Positions 20,325-29,098 of a stretch of 64,000 nt of DNA are shown piece after piece. The stretch's first letter is position 1; every line of letters begins with the position of its first letter. Source of the DNA: Serratia liquefaciens (GTDB lineage: Bacteria; Pseudomonadota; Gammaproteobacteria; Enterobacterales; Enterobacteriaceae); contig NZ_CP088930.1 of NCBI RefSeq assembly GCF_027594825.1, positions 3,905,019-3,969,018 on the forward strand, written 5' to 3'. Below the pieces are notes generated by a model, which worked only from the letters and a program-made list of their open reading frames with translations, searched no databases and was not told the origin of the DNA. The position numbers and the translations under genes are program-made.

Positions 20325-21578
20325 ATGCTAGAGCAAATGGGGAAAGCCGCCAAACAGGCTTCCTGGCAACTGGCGGTGCTGAGCACGGCGAAGAAAAACC
20401 AGGTGTTGTCGGTTATCGCCGACCGGCTGGAAGCCGAAAGCGAAGTGATTTTACAGGCTAATGAACAGGACATGGCGCAGGCACGCGCCAGCGGGATGAC
20501 CGAAGCGCTGCTCGATCGTCTGCTACTGACCCCGGCGCGACTGGCGGCGATCGCCAACGATGTGCGCCAGGTGTGCCGTTTAAACGACCCGGTCGGTCAC
20601 GTGTTGGACGGTAGCCTGCTGGACAGCGGGCTGAAACTGGAACGCCGTCGCGTGCCGTTGGGCGTGATTGGCGTGATTTATGAAGCACGGCCAAACGTCA
20701 CCATCGACGTTGCCAGCCTGTGCCTGAAAACCGGCAACGCGGTGATCCTGCGCGGCGGTAAAGAAACCCACCACACCAATCAGGCGACGGTGAAAGTGAT
20801 CCAGCAGGCGCTGGAACAGTGCGGCCTGCCGGCGGCGGCGGTGCAGGCTATCGACAGCCCGGATCGCGCGTTGGTGAATGAACTGCTGCGCCTGGATCGC
20901 TACGTCGATATGCTGATCCCACGTGGTGGCGCGGGCCTGCACAAGCTGTGTCGCGAACAGTCGACCATTCCGGTGATCACTGGCGGTATCGGCGTTTGCC
21001 ACACCTATGTTGATGACAGCGTTGATTTCGACAAGGCGCTGACGGTGATAGAAAACGCCAAAATTCAGCGCCCAAGCGCCTGTAATTCGCTGGAAACGCT
21101 GCTGGTGAACCGCAGCATTGCCACAGAGTTCCTGCCGGCGCTGAGTGCCAGAATGGCAGCGGTGGGGGTTACGTTGCACGCGGCGGAGAATGCCATGCCG
21201 CTGCTGCAAGACGGCCCGGCAACGGTGGTGGCGGTCGCGGCAGAGGATTATGACGACGAATGGCTGTCGTTGGATCTGAACGTGGCGCTGGTGGACGATA
21301 TCGATCAGGCCATCGACCATATCCGCACCCACGGCACCAGCCACTCCGACGCGATCCTCACCCGTTCACTGAGCAGCGCCGAGCACTTCGTTCGCGCGGT
21401 GGATTCAAGCGCGGTGTATGTGAATGCCAGCACTCGCTTCACCGACGGCGGCCAGTTCGGCTTGGGCGCAGAAGTGGCGGTCAGCACCCAGAAACTGCAC
21501 GCCCGCGGCCCAATGGGCCTGGACGCACTGACCACCTATAAGTGGATCGGCTACGGCGACGATTTGGTTCGGGGTTAA
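20325..21578 (+). CDS. proA: Gamma-glutamyl phosphate reductase
   Basis: ProA reduces gamma-glutamyl phosphate to glutamate semialdehyde with NADPH, which cyclises to the proline precursor. It is an aldehyde-dehydrogenase-fold protein of 417 residues, the same as E. coli. Conserved segments are [28 protein letters not shown] and [14 protein letters not shown] (with the catalytic cysteine). The start ATG at 20325 follows AAGGAG by 5 nt; the GTG at 20319 overlaps that site and is rejected. No tRNA-Thr gene follows it, unlike the thrW position in E. coli. Confidence 0.97.
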   Translation: MLEQMGKAAKQASWQLAVLSTAKKNQVLSVIADRLEAESEVILQANEQDMAQARASGMTEALLDRLLLTPARLAAIANDVRQVCRLNDPVGHVLDGSLLDSGLKLERRRVPLGVIGVIYEARPNVTIDVASLCLKTGNAVILRGGKETHHTNQATVKVIQQALEQCGLPAAAVQAIDSPDRALVNELLRLDRYVDMLIPRGGAGLHKLCREQSTIPVITGGIGVCHTYVDDSVDFDKALTVIENAKIQRPSACNSLETLLVNRSIATEFLPALSARMAAVGVTLHAAENAMPLLQDGPATVVAVAAEDYDDEWLSLDLNVALVDDIDQAIDHIRTHGTSHSDAILTRSLSSAEHFVRAVDSSAVYVNASTRFTDGGQFGLGAEVAVSTQKLHARGPMGLDALTTYKWIGYGDDLVRG

Positions 21579-21608
21579 CGTTTAGTACGGCGTTGAGATT
21601 TCATGTAG

Positions 21609-21632
21609 GGGCGCAGCATGCTGCGCCCTTTT
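21609..21632 (+). terminator. Terminator of proBA
   Basis: A 20-bp perfect palindrome (GGGCGCAGCA / TGCTGCGCCC) is followed by TTTTT, 30 bp after the proA stop. Confidence 0.88.
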
Positions 21633-21834
21633 TGTATGCTGGTTCATACCGGAAATTGGCATCGTTGCAGGTCTCAGAGAAACCTAATCTGACAGTCAGC
21701 TTGGTGCCAAAAAGGGGCATAACGACTGGCGGCCAAGAGTAAAAAAACAGCCTAAGAATAATTTAAATATCAAGAAAATCAAATCGTGGTCGATAAGCTT
21801 ATAACTCTTCATTTCTATTTTAATAGGAAATAAA

Positions 21835-22482
21835 ATGGCTGAAAAACTTAGCGAAGGAAAAATAATGGTAGCCCTTAATTGGGCTTACGATAAAGCATTG
21901 GATGGTACTATTCCGGGAACGGATTCTTCTTATGAAATGGCTGAAAACTACCAAAAGGGTGAGGCGGACTTAGCGGATAAGGTTAATTCTCTCATCAGAT
22001 GGCAAAACACCAAATCTGCGACTACCGGGTTTGTTTCCGGGCTTGGGGGGATAATTACTATGCCTGTTGCAATTCCAGCAAGCATTGCAACCGTGATTTA
22101 TGTCCAAATCCGCATGATAGCAGCAATTGCTATCATGGGAGGATATGATGTGAAAGATGATCGTGTCAAAGCTCTAGTGTACTCATGCTTAGCTGGTAAT
22201 GCTGCAAAAGATATCCTTAAAGGAACAGGGATCATTATTGGCTCGAAGATGTCCACTCAGTTAATTAAAAGCATATCAAAGGAAACGATTTTCGCAATTA
22301 ACAAACGGGTTGGTTTTAGACTGCTAACTAAATTTGGTGAAAAAGGTGCGATCAACTTAGGTAAAATGATTCCACTCGTGGGCGGCGTTATTGGTGGTAC
22401 GTTTGATGGTATTTCGACCAATGTCGTTGGTAATGTTGCTAGGAAAACCTTCATTGAAGCTAGCGCTATAAATGAAGTGTAA
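21835..22482 (+). CDS. EcsC family protein
   Basis: This 215-residue protein resembles the EcsC family (named after a Bacillus gene next to an ABC transporter; biochemical role not established). A hydrophobic Gly-rich stretch (about residues 60–105, with TGFVSGLGGIITMPVAIPAS) is followed by GYDVKDDRVKALVYSCLAGNAAKDIL and a Gly-rich C-terminal part. It looks able to associate with membranes. Codon use is clearly more AT-rich than the flanking pro operon. It stands alone, preceded by a 200-bp gap, and its ATG follows AGGAAATAAA. Confidence 0.7.
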   Translation: MAEKLSEGKIMVALNWAYDKALDGTIPGTDSSYEMAENYQKGEADLADKVNSLIRWQNTKSATTGFVSGLGGIITMPVAIPASIATVIYVQIRMIAAIAIMGGYDVKDDRVKALVYSCLAGNAAKDILKGTGIIIGSKMSTQLIKSISKETIFAINKRVGFRLLTKFGEKGAINLGKMIPLVGGVIGGTFDGISTNVVGNVARKTFIEASAINEV

Positions 22483-22739
22483 GAATGTCTATGTATATCG
22501 ATCTTGTGATATGCATTTAAGATGCTCATGATGCCTTAGGAATACTCACCTGCTGCAGTTTCTATCAACTCTTACGGACGTTACAGTCAGTCAACGTCCG
22601 CACTTCGTGCATTGTAGACGTCATGTTCTTCGGACCTGTCCGCTTTGTGCTAAAAGCCGACCCTTGGTTTATATTATTCAATATCGCCTTATGCCAGCAA
22701 TCATATTGCATTTTTAGCGACCATCACGCCATCATATTA

Positions 22740-22772
22740 TTGACGGCATGACTACCAATGTCATGCCGTCAA
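22740..22772. terminator. Hairpin at the 3' end of the small membrane protein gene
   Basis: A perfect 12-bp inverted repeat (TTGACGGCATGA / TCATGCCGTCAA) with a 9-nt loop lies between the convergent EcsC-family gene and the small membrane gene. Neither side has a long T tract, so its termination strength is uncertain. Confidence 0.6.
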
Positions 22773-22779
22773 CTTGGTC

Positions 22780-23115
22780 TCATCGAACGATGTTTCTGAG
22801 ACGTAGCTCCTGAATAAAAAGAATAATAGCAACAATCATGACAATTGCAAAAAAAACAATGCCAGAGACATCGTAATTAAAAATAGTTTTAAGATTATCA
22901 TTGTTATATAAAAGATTGTGCCGATATGAATACGTTGTGTAAATATTACTGAAGATCTCGAAAAATGATCCAATTATTAAAAAAAACCATAATAAGAGGC
23001 AGTTTGCAGTGATTTTATTACTTTTGCGTCTTTTGGTGAATATGAGTAAACCAATAATAGCGGGGATTATAAATGAAACTAAATCGGTAAAAGTGAATGC
23101 TAATAGATTTTTCAT
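22780..23115 (-). CDS. Small membrane protein, unknown function
   Basis: I do not recognise this 111-residue protein. It has three hydrophobic segments (approximately residues 4–25, 37–56 and 80–102) joined by short charged stretches (KRRKSNK; YSYRHNLLYNND) and ends in LRLRNIVR. The start is the ATG at 23115, 9 nt after AAGGA; a TTG 24 bp further upstream overlaps that site. It is very AT-rich compared with the surrounding chromosome, which suggests horizontal acquisition. Confidence 0.6.
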   Translation of the reverse strand: MKNLLAFTFTDLVSFIIPAIIGLLIFTKRRKSNKITANCLLLWFFLIIGSFFEIFSNIYTTYSYRHNLLYNNDNLKTIFNYDVSGIVFFAIVMIVAIILFIQELRLRNIVR

Positions 23116-23448
23116 TGATAAAAGTCCTTTTTTATTCAATTTAGGTGGGCAGTCTTTGTGCCATCACTGAATGTTTAGTCTGAATTCTGACGGTATTCTA
23201 TGATCTGTTTGATAATCATTATAATTCAATTTACACTCTGTGTCCTTCTTTTTATGAGCGGATTTTATCTTGTCGTTTGAACCAAAATTAGCGAACTGCA
23301 CGCACAATGATGTCCGCTTTCACTATAGCGGCCATTCTTTAGTAGAACCCAGAGATGTTTATTAAGGATAATGAAAACAGAAGATAAAATAATGGGGCGG
23401 CGGTTAACCCTTCCCGCCGATCCCACTATTTTCTAATGAATATAAAAA
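23116..23448. other. AT-rich intergenic region (333 bp)
   Basis: I see no gene here. It contains the promoter region of the minus-strand membrane gene and, near 23311, the decamer TGTCCGCTTT that also occurs at 22637 in the other gap of this islet. A short GC-rich inverted repeat at about 23395–23425 (GGCGG / CCGCC) precedes the 3' end of the next gene and could be its terminator. Confidence 0.4.
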
Positions 23449-23988
23449 TTATTTCTTAACCATAAGATGACTGCGTTCTTCTTTACTCATCGCCTTGTTT
23501 GAGCTGGAAATAACGCAGTTATATTCTTTACCTTCATTAATAATCATAAAGGTGCTGACGGGGTTTTTAAAATCTTTGCCGATGGTGAAGTAAACATAAT
23601 CCTTAGGCAACACATTGGGCTTGAAGGCGCCAAATGCATAAACCCCTTCCAGGCCGAGTGCTGATAAATCAACCGTAAGCTCCAGCGGCTGCGTGGCCAT
23701 CGGTGATGGCAGCATGGATTTAGCCGACATCATCATCGAACTGGTATTGACGGTGTATTCGCTGGTGACTTTCATCCCGACATACTTGGAGGTTGGCATC
23801 GAAAGTTCTTTCATACAGGCGGCATCGTGTTGGGGCGCGGGGCTGCCGTTTTGTTGCACTGCGTGTACGTGTTCCAATGTCACCTGCACTTTGCCAGTCA
23901 CCGGTTGTTTAGTGTCTGCTGCGTGAGCCATGCCGACCATCGTGATGGCAGCAATTGTAGGTAAAATAACGCCAGTCATTATTTTCAT
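23449..23988 (-). CDS. Secreted protein, unknown function
   Basis: I do not recognise this 179-residue protein. It has a clear Sec signal peptide (MKIMTGVILPTIAAITMVGM, cleavage near AHA-AD) and should be periplasmic or secreted. The mature part has two cysteines (in DAACMKEL and YNCVISS) that could form a disulfide. A segment NTSSMMMSAKSMLPSPM is unusually Met- and Ser-rich. The start ATG follows AGGAG. It stands alone in an AT-rich neighbourhood. Confidence 0.65.
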   Translation of the reverse strand: MKIMTGVILPTIAAITMVGMAHAADTKQPVTGKVQVTLEHVHAVQQNGSPAPQHDAACMKELSMPTSKYVGMKVTSEYTVNTSSMMMSAKSMLPSPMATQPLELTVDLSALGLEGVYAFGAFKPNVLPKDYVYFTIGKDFKNPVSTFMIINEGKEYNCVISSSNKAMSKEERSHLMVKK

Positions 23989-24369
23989 TACTATTCTCCT
24001 GACTTTTAAGTTTGGAAAAGTCGCATTAACTTTTCCGTGTGTGTAGCCGATGGAATTTAATTAATGAAATCATGGGTAGCACTATGCGGCCCTGTGCCGT
24101 CATCGGGCATGGCATAGTGGACTTTAAAACAACTGGCGTTTTTAAGAGCAATGCAATGAATGGATAAGGGTTTTTGCTTTCGGAACTCTGTCAGCCCATG
24201 GGCTTATATTTTGTATGAATAACCTTAGTCAAGATCCGGGATGGATACAACTCGCCGTATATAAATTTTTTTAACCGTTTGGCACCTGGAAATTAATAAG
24301 CCAATGGACTATTTCCATTGGCTTATATTTATATGCTTATTATTACACTTTTGGGGATATCTCTTAGGG
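23989..24369. other. Intergenic region with a 12-bp hairpin (381 bp)
   Basis: No gene is seen. A perfect 12-bp inverted repeat (ATAAGCCAATGG / CCATTGGCTTAT, 24296–24326, 7-nt loop) lies 43 bp beyond the cybB stop and could terminate that gene. The remainder includes the promoter of the secreted-protein gene, with an AT-rich run near 24240–24275. Confidence 0.45.
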
Positions 24370-24909
24370 CTAACGTTTATTCAACCAAGGCAGCATACGC
24401 ACCAGCGCATTGTCCTTAACAATATAGTGATGGAACAGCGCGGCGGCGGCATGCAGCCCGATCAGCCAATAGCCGAAAGCTGCCAGCGTCTTGTGCCAGC
24501 CGATAATCGTTCGCGCCTGCGGCCGGTCGGCAATCTCGGCGAACGGCATTGGCAAACCGAATAAAAACCACTCTTTCCCCCCCAGATAGCGGGAATAGAC
24601 GCCCAGAATCGGTAACGTCAGCAGCAGCAGGTAAATCAGGCTGTGCACCAGATGCGCCGCGCCGGTTTGCCATTTTGCCGGTTTCGGCTCGATAGCGGGG
24701 CTGGTGTGGCGCCAGCGCAGAAACAAGCGGGCGATCATCAGAACAAATACCGTCACTCCGCAACTGAAATGGGTCACCACCAGCACGTACCACACCGGGG
24801 TGCCCGGTACGGCAAGCCCTCTCAGCTCAATCGTCGTGCAGGTCACGACCAGCAGGATCGCCACCAGCCAGTGCAGACGGATCTGCATCGGCATATAAGA
24901 GTTCTGCAC
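24370..24909 (-). CDS. cybB: Cytochrome b561
   Basis: CybB is a di-heme membrane cytochrome b561, reported in E. coli as a superoxide:ubiquinone oxidoreductase. The 179 residues align with E. coli CybB (176) from the first codons: the start region VQNSYMPMQIRLHWLV corresponds to the MENKYS… start. Four membrane helices carry histidines in IRLHWL, AAHLVHSLIYLL, GWHKTLAAFGYW and LHAAAALFHHY. The start is GTG at 24909, 7 nt after AAGG; the frame is open to 24978 but has no support there. Confidence 0.88.
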   Translation of the reverse strand: MQNSYMPMQIRLHWLVAILLVVTCTTIELRGLAVPGTPVWYVLVVTHFSCGVTVFVLMIARLFLRWRHTSPAIEPKPAKWQTGAAHLVHSLIYLLLLTLPILGVYSRYLGGKEWFLFGLPMPFAEIADRPQARTIIGWHKTLAAFGYWLIGLHAAAALFHHYIVKDNALVRMLPWLNKR

Positions 24910-25008
24910 CGGGTTACCTTTTGATGTTAAATCACAGTGTTGATGAGAGTAACCAAATGTTACAGGAGAGGAAAGCACCGGATGAGAATTTCATCCGACG
25001 GATTGCCG

Positions 25009-25035
25009 GTGTGGCACCCAACGCGGGTGCCACAC
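25009..25035. terminator. Strong hairpin downstream of the peptide-binding protein gene
   Basis: A perfect 11-bp stem (GTGTGGCACCC / GGGTGCCACAC) with a 5-nt loop begins 7 bp beyond the stop of the minus-strand gene. The sequence after it on the minus strand is not T-rich, so it may stabilise the 3' end or terminate weakly. Confidence 0.55.
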
Positions 25036-25041
25036 TTTCAC

Positions 25042-26640
25042 TCAGTTGATCTTGGCCTTGGCAAAGTCACTGCCGTTAACGTCAACGACATAGCCGCTGA
25101 CGTTGCTGCGGGTGGCGTAGAACACCTTGCCGTTAGCCAGCGGCAGCAGCGGAGCCTGCTGGGCAAAAATCACCTGCGCCTGCTGATAAAGCTTGGCGCG
25201 TTCGGCCGGGACGCTAACCTGAATCGCCTGCTGGATCAGTTTGTCGTAGCTGCTGTCGCACCAGCGGGCCGCGTTGGCACCGGTTTGCACACCGGCGCAG
25301 TTGAGCAGGGTAGCGAAGTTGTCCGGGTCGCCGTTATCCGACATCCAGCCATACAGCGCGCTCTGCTGTTCCCCTTTGCGCAGCCCGGCCAGGTACTGGC
25401 CCCACTCCCAGGTGACGATTTTGGCTTTCACGCCCACTTTCGCCCAGTCGTTTTGGATCATTTGGGCGATGCGGCGAGAATTCGGGTTGTAAGGGCGGGC
25501 TACCGGCATCGACCAGATGTCGGTCTCAAACCCTTTCTCCAGCCCGGCCTGCTTGAGCAGTTCACGCGCTTTTTCCGGGTTGTAAGCGTATTCAGGCAGT
25601 TTGTCGTTATAGCCCAGCATGCCCGGCGGCAGTATCGAATAGGCCGGCGTGCCGCTGTCTTTGAATACCGCCGCAACGATGGCCTTTTTGTCCACCGCAT
25701 AGCTCAGCGCCTGGCGTACCAACACGTTGTCGAACGGCTTCTTCTGGGTATTGAACGCCAGATAGCCGACGTTCAGGCCGTCGATATTGTGCAGCTGCAG
25801 GTTTTTATCGCTCTTGATGGCGTCAAACTGCTCCGCCAGCGGGGCAGGGATGATCTGACACTCGTTGGTTTTCAGCTTGGCCAGCCGGGTTTCCGGGTTT
25901 GGCGTAATGGAGAAAATCAGGTGTTTGCTGGCCACTTCGCCCTGCCAGTAATGCGGGTTGGCGATGTAGCGGATCAGCGAGTCCTGCTTGTACTGCTGCA
26001 GCGCAAACGGACCGGTGCCGATCGGCCAGTTATCGACATATTCCGGGGTGCCTTTTTTCAGCATGGCATCGGCATATTCGGCGGAAAGGATCGAGGCGAA
26101 GTCCATCGTCCAGTCGGCGAGGAAAGCGGCGTTAGGCTGGCTCAACGTAAAGCGCACGTGGTCGTTATCCACCGCCTCCACTTTGGTGATCAGCTTGTCC
26201 AGCCCGGTGTCGGTGAAGTACTCGTAGTTGCCGCCGGACACCTTGTGATACGGATGGTTGGGGTCCTTTTGACGCATCACGGTGAACACCACGTCCTCGG
26301 CGTTGAAGTCGCGTGTCGGGGTGAAGTATTTGTTGCTGTTGAACTTCACGCCCTTGCGCAGCGTAAAGGTGTAGGTTTTGCCATCCGGGCTGATGGTCCA
26401 CTCGGTCGCCAGTGAGGGCGCCGGGGTTTTATCGCTTTCACGCAGCGTCAGCAGGCGGTTGTACAGCACCTGCGAGGTGGCGATAAAGGTGGTGCCGGAG
26501 CTGGAAAGCTGCGGGTTGAAAGATTCGGGCGAGGCTACGGTGCAGTAGACCAGGGTATCCGTGGCGGCCAGTGCGCTGCCCGCCGTCAACAGGCCGGTTC
26601 CTGCCAACAACAGACCCGCAGTGCTTTGTTTTAAACGCAT
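25042..26640 (-). CDS. Periplasmic dipeptide/oligopeptide-binding protein (DppA-like), orphan
   Basis: This is an extracytoplasmic solute-binding protein of family 5 (DppA/OppA/SapA type), 532 residues, with a Sec signal peptide (cleavage near ALA-AT). Typical segments are LVYCTVASPESFNPQL at the mature N-terminus, the RKGVKFNSNKYF region, VDNWPIGTGPFAL and ALSYAVDKKAIV. By family it should bind di- or oligopeptides, or possibly haem or antimicrobial peptides, for an ABC importer. No permease or ATPase gene accompanies it, so it probably lends its ligand to a transporter encoded elsewhere. The ATG follows GGAGCC. Confidence 0.85.
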   Translation of the reverse strand: MRLKQSTAGLLLAGTGLLTAGSALAATDTLVYCTVASPESFNPQLSSSGTTFIATSQVLYNRLLTLRESDKTPAPSLATEWTISPDGKTYTFTLRKGVKFNSNKYFTPTRDFNAEDVVFTVMRQKDPNHPYHKVSGGNYEYFTDTGLDKLITKVEAVDNDHVRFTLSQPNAAFLADWTMDFASILSAEYADAMLKKGTPEYVDNWPIGTGPFALQQYKQDSLIRYIANPHYWQGEVASKHLIFSITPNPETRLAKLKTNECQIIPAPLAEQFDAIKSDKNLQLHNIDGLNVGYLAFNTQKKPFDNVLVRQALSYAVDKKAIVAAVFKDSGTPAYSILPPGMLGYNDKLPEYAYNPEKARELLKQAGLEKGFETDIWSMPVARPYNPNSRRIAQMIQNDWAKVGVKAKIVTWEWGQYLAGLRKGEQQSALYGWMSDNGDPDNFATLLNCAGVQTGANAARWCDSSYDKLIQQAIQVSVPAERAKLYQQAQVIFAQQAPLLPLANGKVFYATRSNVSGYVVDVNGSDFAKAKIN

Positions 26641-26943
26641 AAAATGGATGGCTCCCTCAGGTTGATTGAGGACACTGCCGCCGCTGTGGCATTCAGGCAG
26701 CCCTCAATTTAAATATAAGTGATTGATCGCGAATATGGGAACTGGGGAATGACGATTGATCGGCGGTCGCAGACCGGCCGGGCGTCAAGATAGCCGATGA
26801 AATTGTATGCTTAGGTAAATAACCCCGCTTTTCCGGTTGTCTGACAAAAATGTTATCGACGGGTCACTTTGGGGTAAGCAACCCCCACTTAGAATCACCT
26901 CACCAGGCAGAACCTGGTCTGGTCAATCCAATGAGGTGGTTAT
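26641..26943. other. Divergent intergenic region (303 bp)
   Basis: It separates the divergent peptide-binding protein gene and the DUF1471 gene and should hold both promoters. No gene is seen. AGGCAGAACCTGGTCTGG near 26903–26920 is a small imperfect inverted repeat in the leader of the DUF1471 gene. Confidence 0.4.
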
Positions 26944-27198
26944 ATGAAAGCGATTAAATATGTCATGGCGGCGTTTATCCTGGCGATGGTGTCCACCAGC
27001 AGCTTTGCGGCCAACAGCGTCAGTTCCGAGCAGGGGCTGACTAAAATCGGCGTGGTCTCCGCCAGCGGAGCACTGACGCTCTCAGGGCTGGAAAAGCAAT
27101 TGGCGAAGAAAGCCGATCGGGCCGGAGCCAGTTCATACCGCATTATTTCCGCCAGCGGGGGCAATAAACTGCACGGCGTGGCGGTAATTTACCAATAA
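26944..27198 (+). CDS. DUF1471 (YdgH/BhsA/McbA-like) periplasmic stress peptide
   Basis: This is an 84-residue protein with a Sec signal peptide (cleavage near SFA-AN) and the compact DUF1471 fold found in BhsA, McbA, YhcN and related peptides. The mature part has the usual pattern KIGVVSASGALTLSGLEKQL followed by SYRIISASGGNKLHGVAVIY. Family members respond to stress and affect biofilm or envelope permeability; the specific paralogue cannot be assigned. The ATG follows GAGGTGG. A terminator lies 24 bp after the stop. Confidence 0.85.
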   Translation: MKAIKYVMAAFILAMVSTSSFAANSVSSEQGLTKIGVVSASGALTLSGLEKQLAKKADRAGASSYRIISASGGNKLHGVAVIYQ

Positions 27199-27221
27199 TG
27201 GCAGGTGCATGCCGTTAGAAC

Positions 27222-27247
27222 GGGGCGGTACTTGCTTTTACCGCCCC
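27222..27247 (+). terminator. Terminator of the DUF1471 gene
   Basis: A perfect 9-bp stem (GGGGCGGTA / TACCGCCCC) with an 8-nt loop lies 24 bp after the stop. The T tract is modest. Confidence 0.65.
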
Positions 27248-27370
27248 AGAAGGTCCCTGTTTTGTTGATTTTGAGCCCCCATAGTCCCGCCATTTAGCCC
27301 TCGATCACTCCTCAACCGCACTCTCCCCGTCAAGTAAGTTTGCAGCATGAACAGGTTGTTCTATATTCAT

Positions 27371-27401
27371 GAAAATGATAATAAGTGTTATTATCATTTT
27401 C
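27371..27401 (+). promoter_or_regulatory. Fur box, perfect 31-bp palindrome
   Basis: GAAAATGATAATAA-GTG-TTATTATCATTTTC is a perfect 14-bp inverted repeat around a 3-bp centre and contains the GATAAT / ATTATC half-sites of Fur operators. It lies 258 bp before the free-standing condensation-domain gene and is the clearest sign of iron control of the siderophore locus. Confidence 0.9.
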
Positions 27402-27658
27402 ATTTGTAACCGAACCGAAACATCTTCAGTGCGTTGCCCTGGCCTTGGAAAAGGCGGCTGCGCCATCTCGCTTTACGTGCGCCAGGGAGGTCAGGCACGC
27501 CAACCACAACACAATAATAAGGATCACGCCGGGCAGCCCATGGGCTGGTCATCCAGTCGTGTCCGCCATTTACCCCGTTTTTGGTCGTTATCGGCGGCAG
27601 CGGGGTTTTCGCTTCCGTTGTTTCAACATTTGTTTATGGCTTATCAAAGGTAGGTAAC
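27402..27658 (+). other. Long leader between Fur box and condensation-domain gene
   Basis: This 257-bp GC-rich stretch has coding-like composition but no complete gene. Two frames together would read HPVVSAIYPVF and then VVIGGSGVFASVVSTFVYGL, resembling the end of a hydrophobic protein split by a frameshift. It may be a gene remnant or just a leader. Confidence 0.3.
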
Positions 27659-29005
27659 ATGTCGGAAACTGTTTTGGCTACTGAATGGCTGCCGCTGACA
27701 CCGGCGCAGTTAGACTTCTGGGACGAATTTACCTTGCACCCCGGGCAGCCCTTTTCCACCGTCGCTCACGTCACCGAACTACGCGGCGCGGTAGATGAAG
27801 AGGCTCTGTGTCGGGCTATCACTCAGACCATGGCGGAAACGCAGGCGTTTGCATTGCGTTTTCGCGCCGGCACTGGCGAGAGTTTGCCGCTGCAGCGCTA
27901 CGATCCCCAGGCAACACCGCAACTTAATCGCCTTGATCTCCAGGCACAGCCCGATCCCTACCAGGCCGCGATGCGGCTGATGCAGGCTGATGTCGATCAA
28001 CCACTGGATCTGTGCAGCCAGCTGGTGGCCACGGTGTGGTTGATCAAACTGGGGCCTTCGCGTTTTATTTGGTACCTGCGCGCTCACCATATTGTGATCG
28101 ACGGCTTTGGCATGGCGTTAGTCGAACACCGTTGTGCCGCGCTGTATACGCATTTCCTCGACGACAGCGCGGCAGGGCATGGACTGGGCGAGTTTCATGC
28201 TTTTCAGCATCATGAACTGGCCTATCCGGCTTCTGAACGCTGCGCTAAAGACCGGCATTTTTGGCAGCGGTATTTGCCGCCGTCGCAGACTTTGCCAACG
28301 GTGCGCAAAGGCGGCAGGGAATATGGTGTCAAATCCCTGAGTACCAGCACGGCGCTGCCGGAGGAAATATCGCAGCGGTTGCGTTGGCTGTCGGAGCGTA
28401 GCGGTATCGGTTGGCCCGATCTGTTGCTGGCGCTGTCCGCCGCCTGGTTGTTCTTTGCCTTGCCGCCGTTGCCGCATGATAAGGGCGATACGCGCACCAT
28501 GTGGATGCCGGTGATGAACCGCCGCAGCAGCCTGGCGACCAATACGCCGGCGCTGGCGGTCAATACGCTGCCGTTTTTGGTGTCGCTGCGCGCGGAAGAG
28601 ACGCTGGGCCATTTTCTGTCGGGCATGGCGAAGATGCTGCGTGAGCTACGCAGTCACGCCGGTTACCGCCTGCGCCACATTGCCACCGATCGTGGAGTGA
28701 CGCCGGCCTCTCGTTTGTTCATTTCCCCGTTTATCAACGTCCAGCCTTTCGATCCTGCCGGTTTCAGCGGTTGCACCTGTGCGCGGCGTGTTCTGGCTGG
28801 TGGATCTGGCGACGGCGCTAACCTGACCTTCCGCGGGCGCACCGATGCTGGCGATCTACACCTGGATATCGATGTTTACGTGCAGCAGTTTCCCTGCGAT
28901 GGAGTCGAAGACTACGGGCGTGATCTGCAGGCGTTTTTATTGCGTGCGTTGCGGGAAGAAGCGCTGGAGACGGCGCTCGGCGAACTGGTGGCGGTGCCCG
29001 CCTGA
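27659..29005 (+). CDS. Free-standing NRPS condensation domain (VibH-like)
   Basis: A single condensation domain of 448 residues, with no adenylation or carrier domain. It begins in the way of the EntF/VibH C domain (WLPLTPAQLDFWDEF) and has an intact active-site motif HHIVIDG at 143–149. Vibrio VibH is a free-standing C domain that joins carrier-bound 2,3-dihydroxybenzoate to a small diffusible polyamine, and the same role with a diamine is inferred here. The start ATG follows AGGTAGG by 4 nt; the frame open back to 27581 is rejected. It is downstream of a perfect Fur box and convergent to the Cy-A gene. From memory the serratiochelin cluster gives it the name SchH. Confidence 0.85.
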   Translation: MSETVLATEWLPLTPAQLDFWDEFTLHPGQPFSTVAHVTELRGAVDEEALCRAITQTMAETQAFALRFRAGTGESLPLQRYDPQATPQLNRLDLQAQPDPYQAAMRLMQADVDQPLDLCSQLVATVWLIKLGPSRFIWYLRAHHIVIDGFGMALVEHRCAALYTHFLDDSAAGHGLGEFHAFQHHELAYPASERCAKDRHFWQRYLPPSQTLPTVRKGGREYGVKSLSTSTALPEEISQRLRWLSERSGIGWPDLLLALSAAWLFFALPPLPHDKGDTRTMWMPVMNRRSSLATNTPALAVNTLPFLVSLRAEETLGHFLSGMAKMLRELRSHAGYRLRHIATDRGVTPASRLFISPFINVQPFDPAGFSGCTCARRVLAGGSGDGANLTFRGRTDAGDLHLDIDVYVQQFPCDGVEDYGRDLQAFLLRALREEALETALGELVAVPA

Positions 29006-29061
29006 TGGCGATCCTGTAGGGGATGAACACGTTCGACCCGATTTACCCTTGGGTGATGTGA

Positions 29062-29085
29062 TAGGGGGCTGCTTGCAGCCCCCTA
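29062..29085. terminator. Bidirectional terminator between two NRPS genes
   Basis: An 11-bp inverted repeat (TAGGGGGCTGC / GCAGCCCCCTA) with a very short loop lies between the two convergent stops. Confidence 0.75.
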
Positions 29086-29098
29086 AGTTTGAACCGCG

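Noticed and set aside
21579..21834. tRNA-Thr (thrW) expected after proA
   Set aside because: No cloverleaf-like sequence or CCA-ended stem was found; only a terminator and AT-rich DNA.
24937..26415. 492-codon open frame on the plus strand
   Set aside because: It is antisense to the peptide-binding protein gene, which has a signal peptide and clear family motifs.
27369..27653. 94-codon ORF starting at the Fur box
   Set aside because: Its first codons are the Fur palindrome itself and the rest lacks a ribosome-binding site and recognisable sequence.
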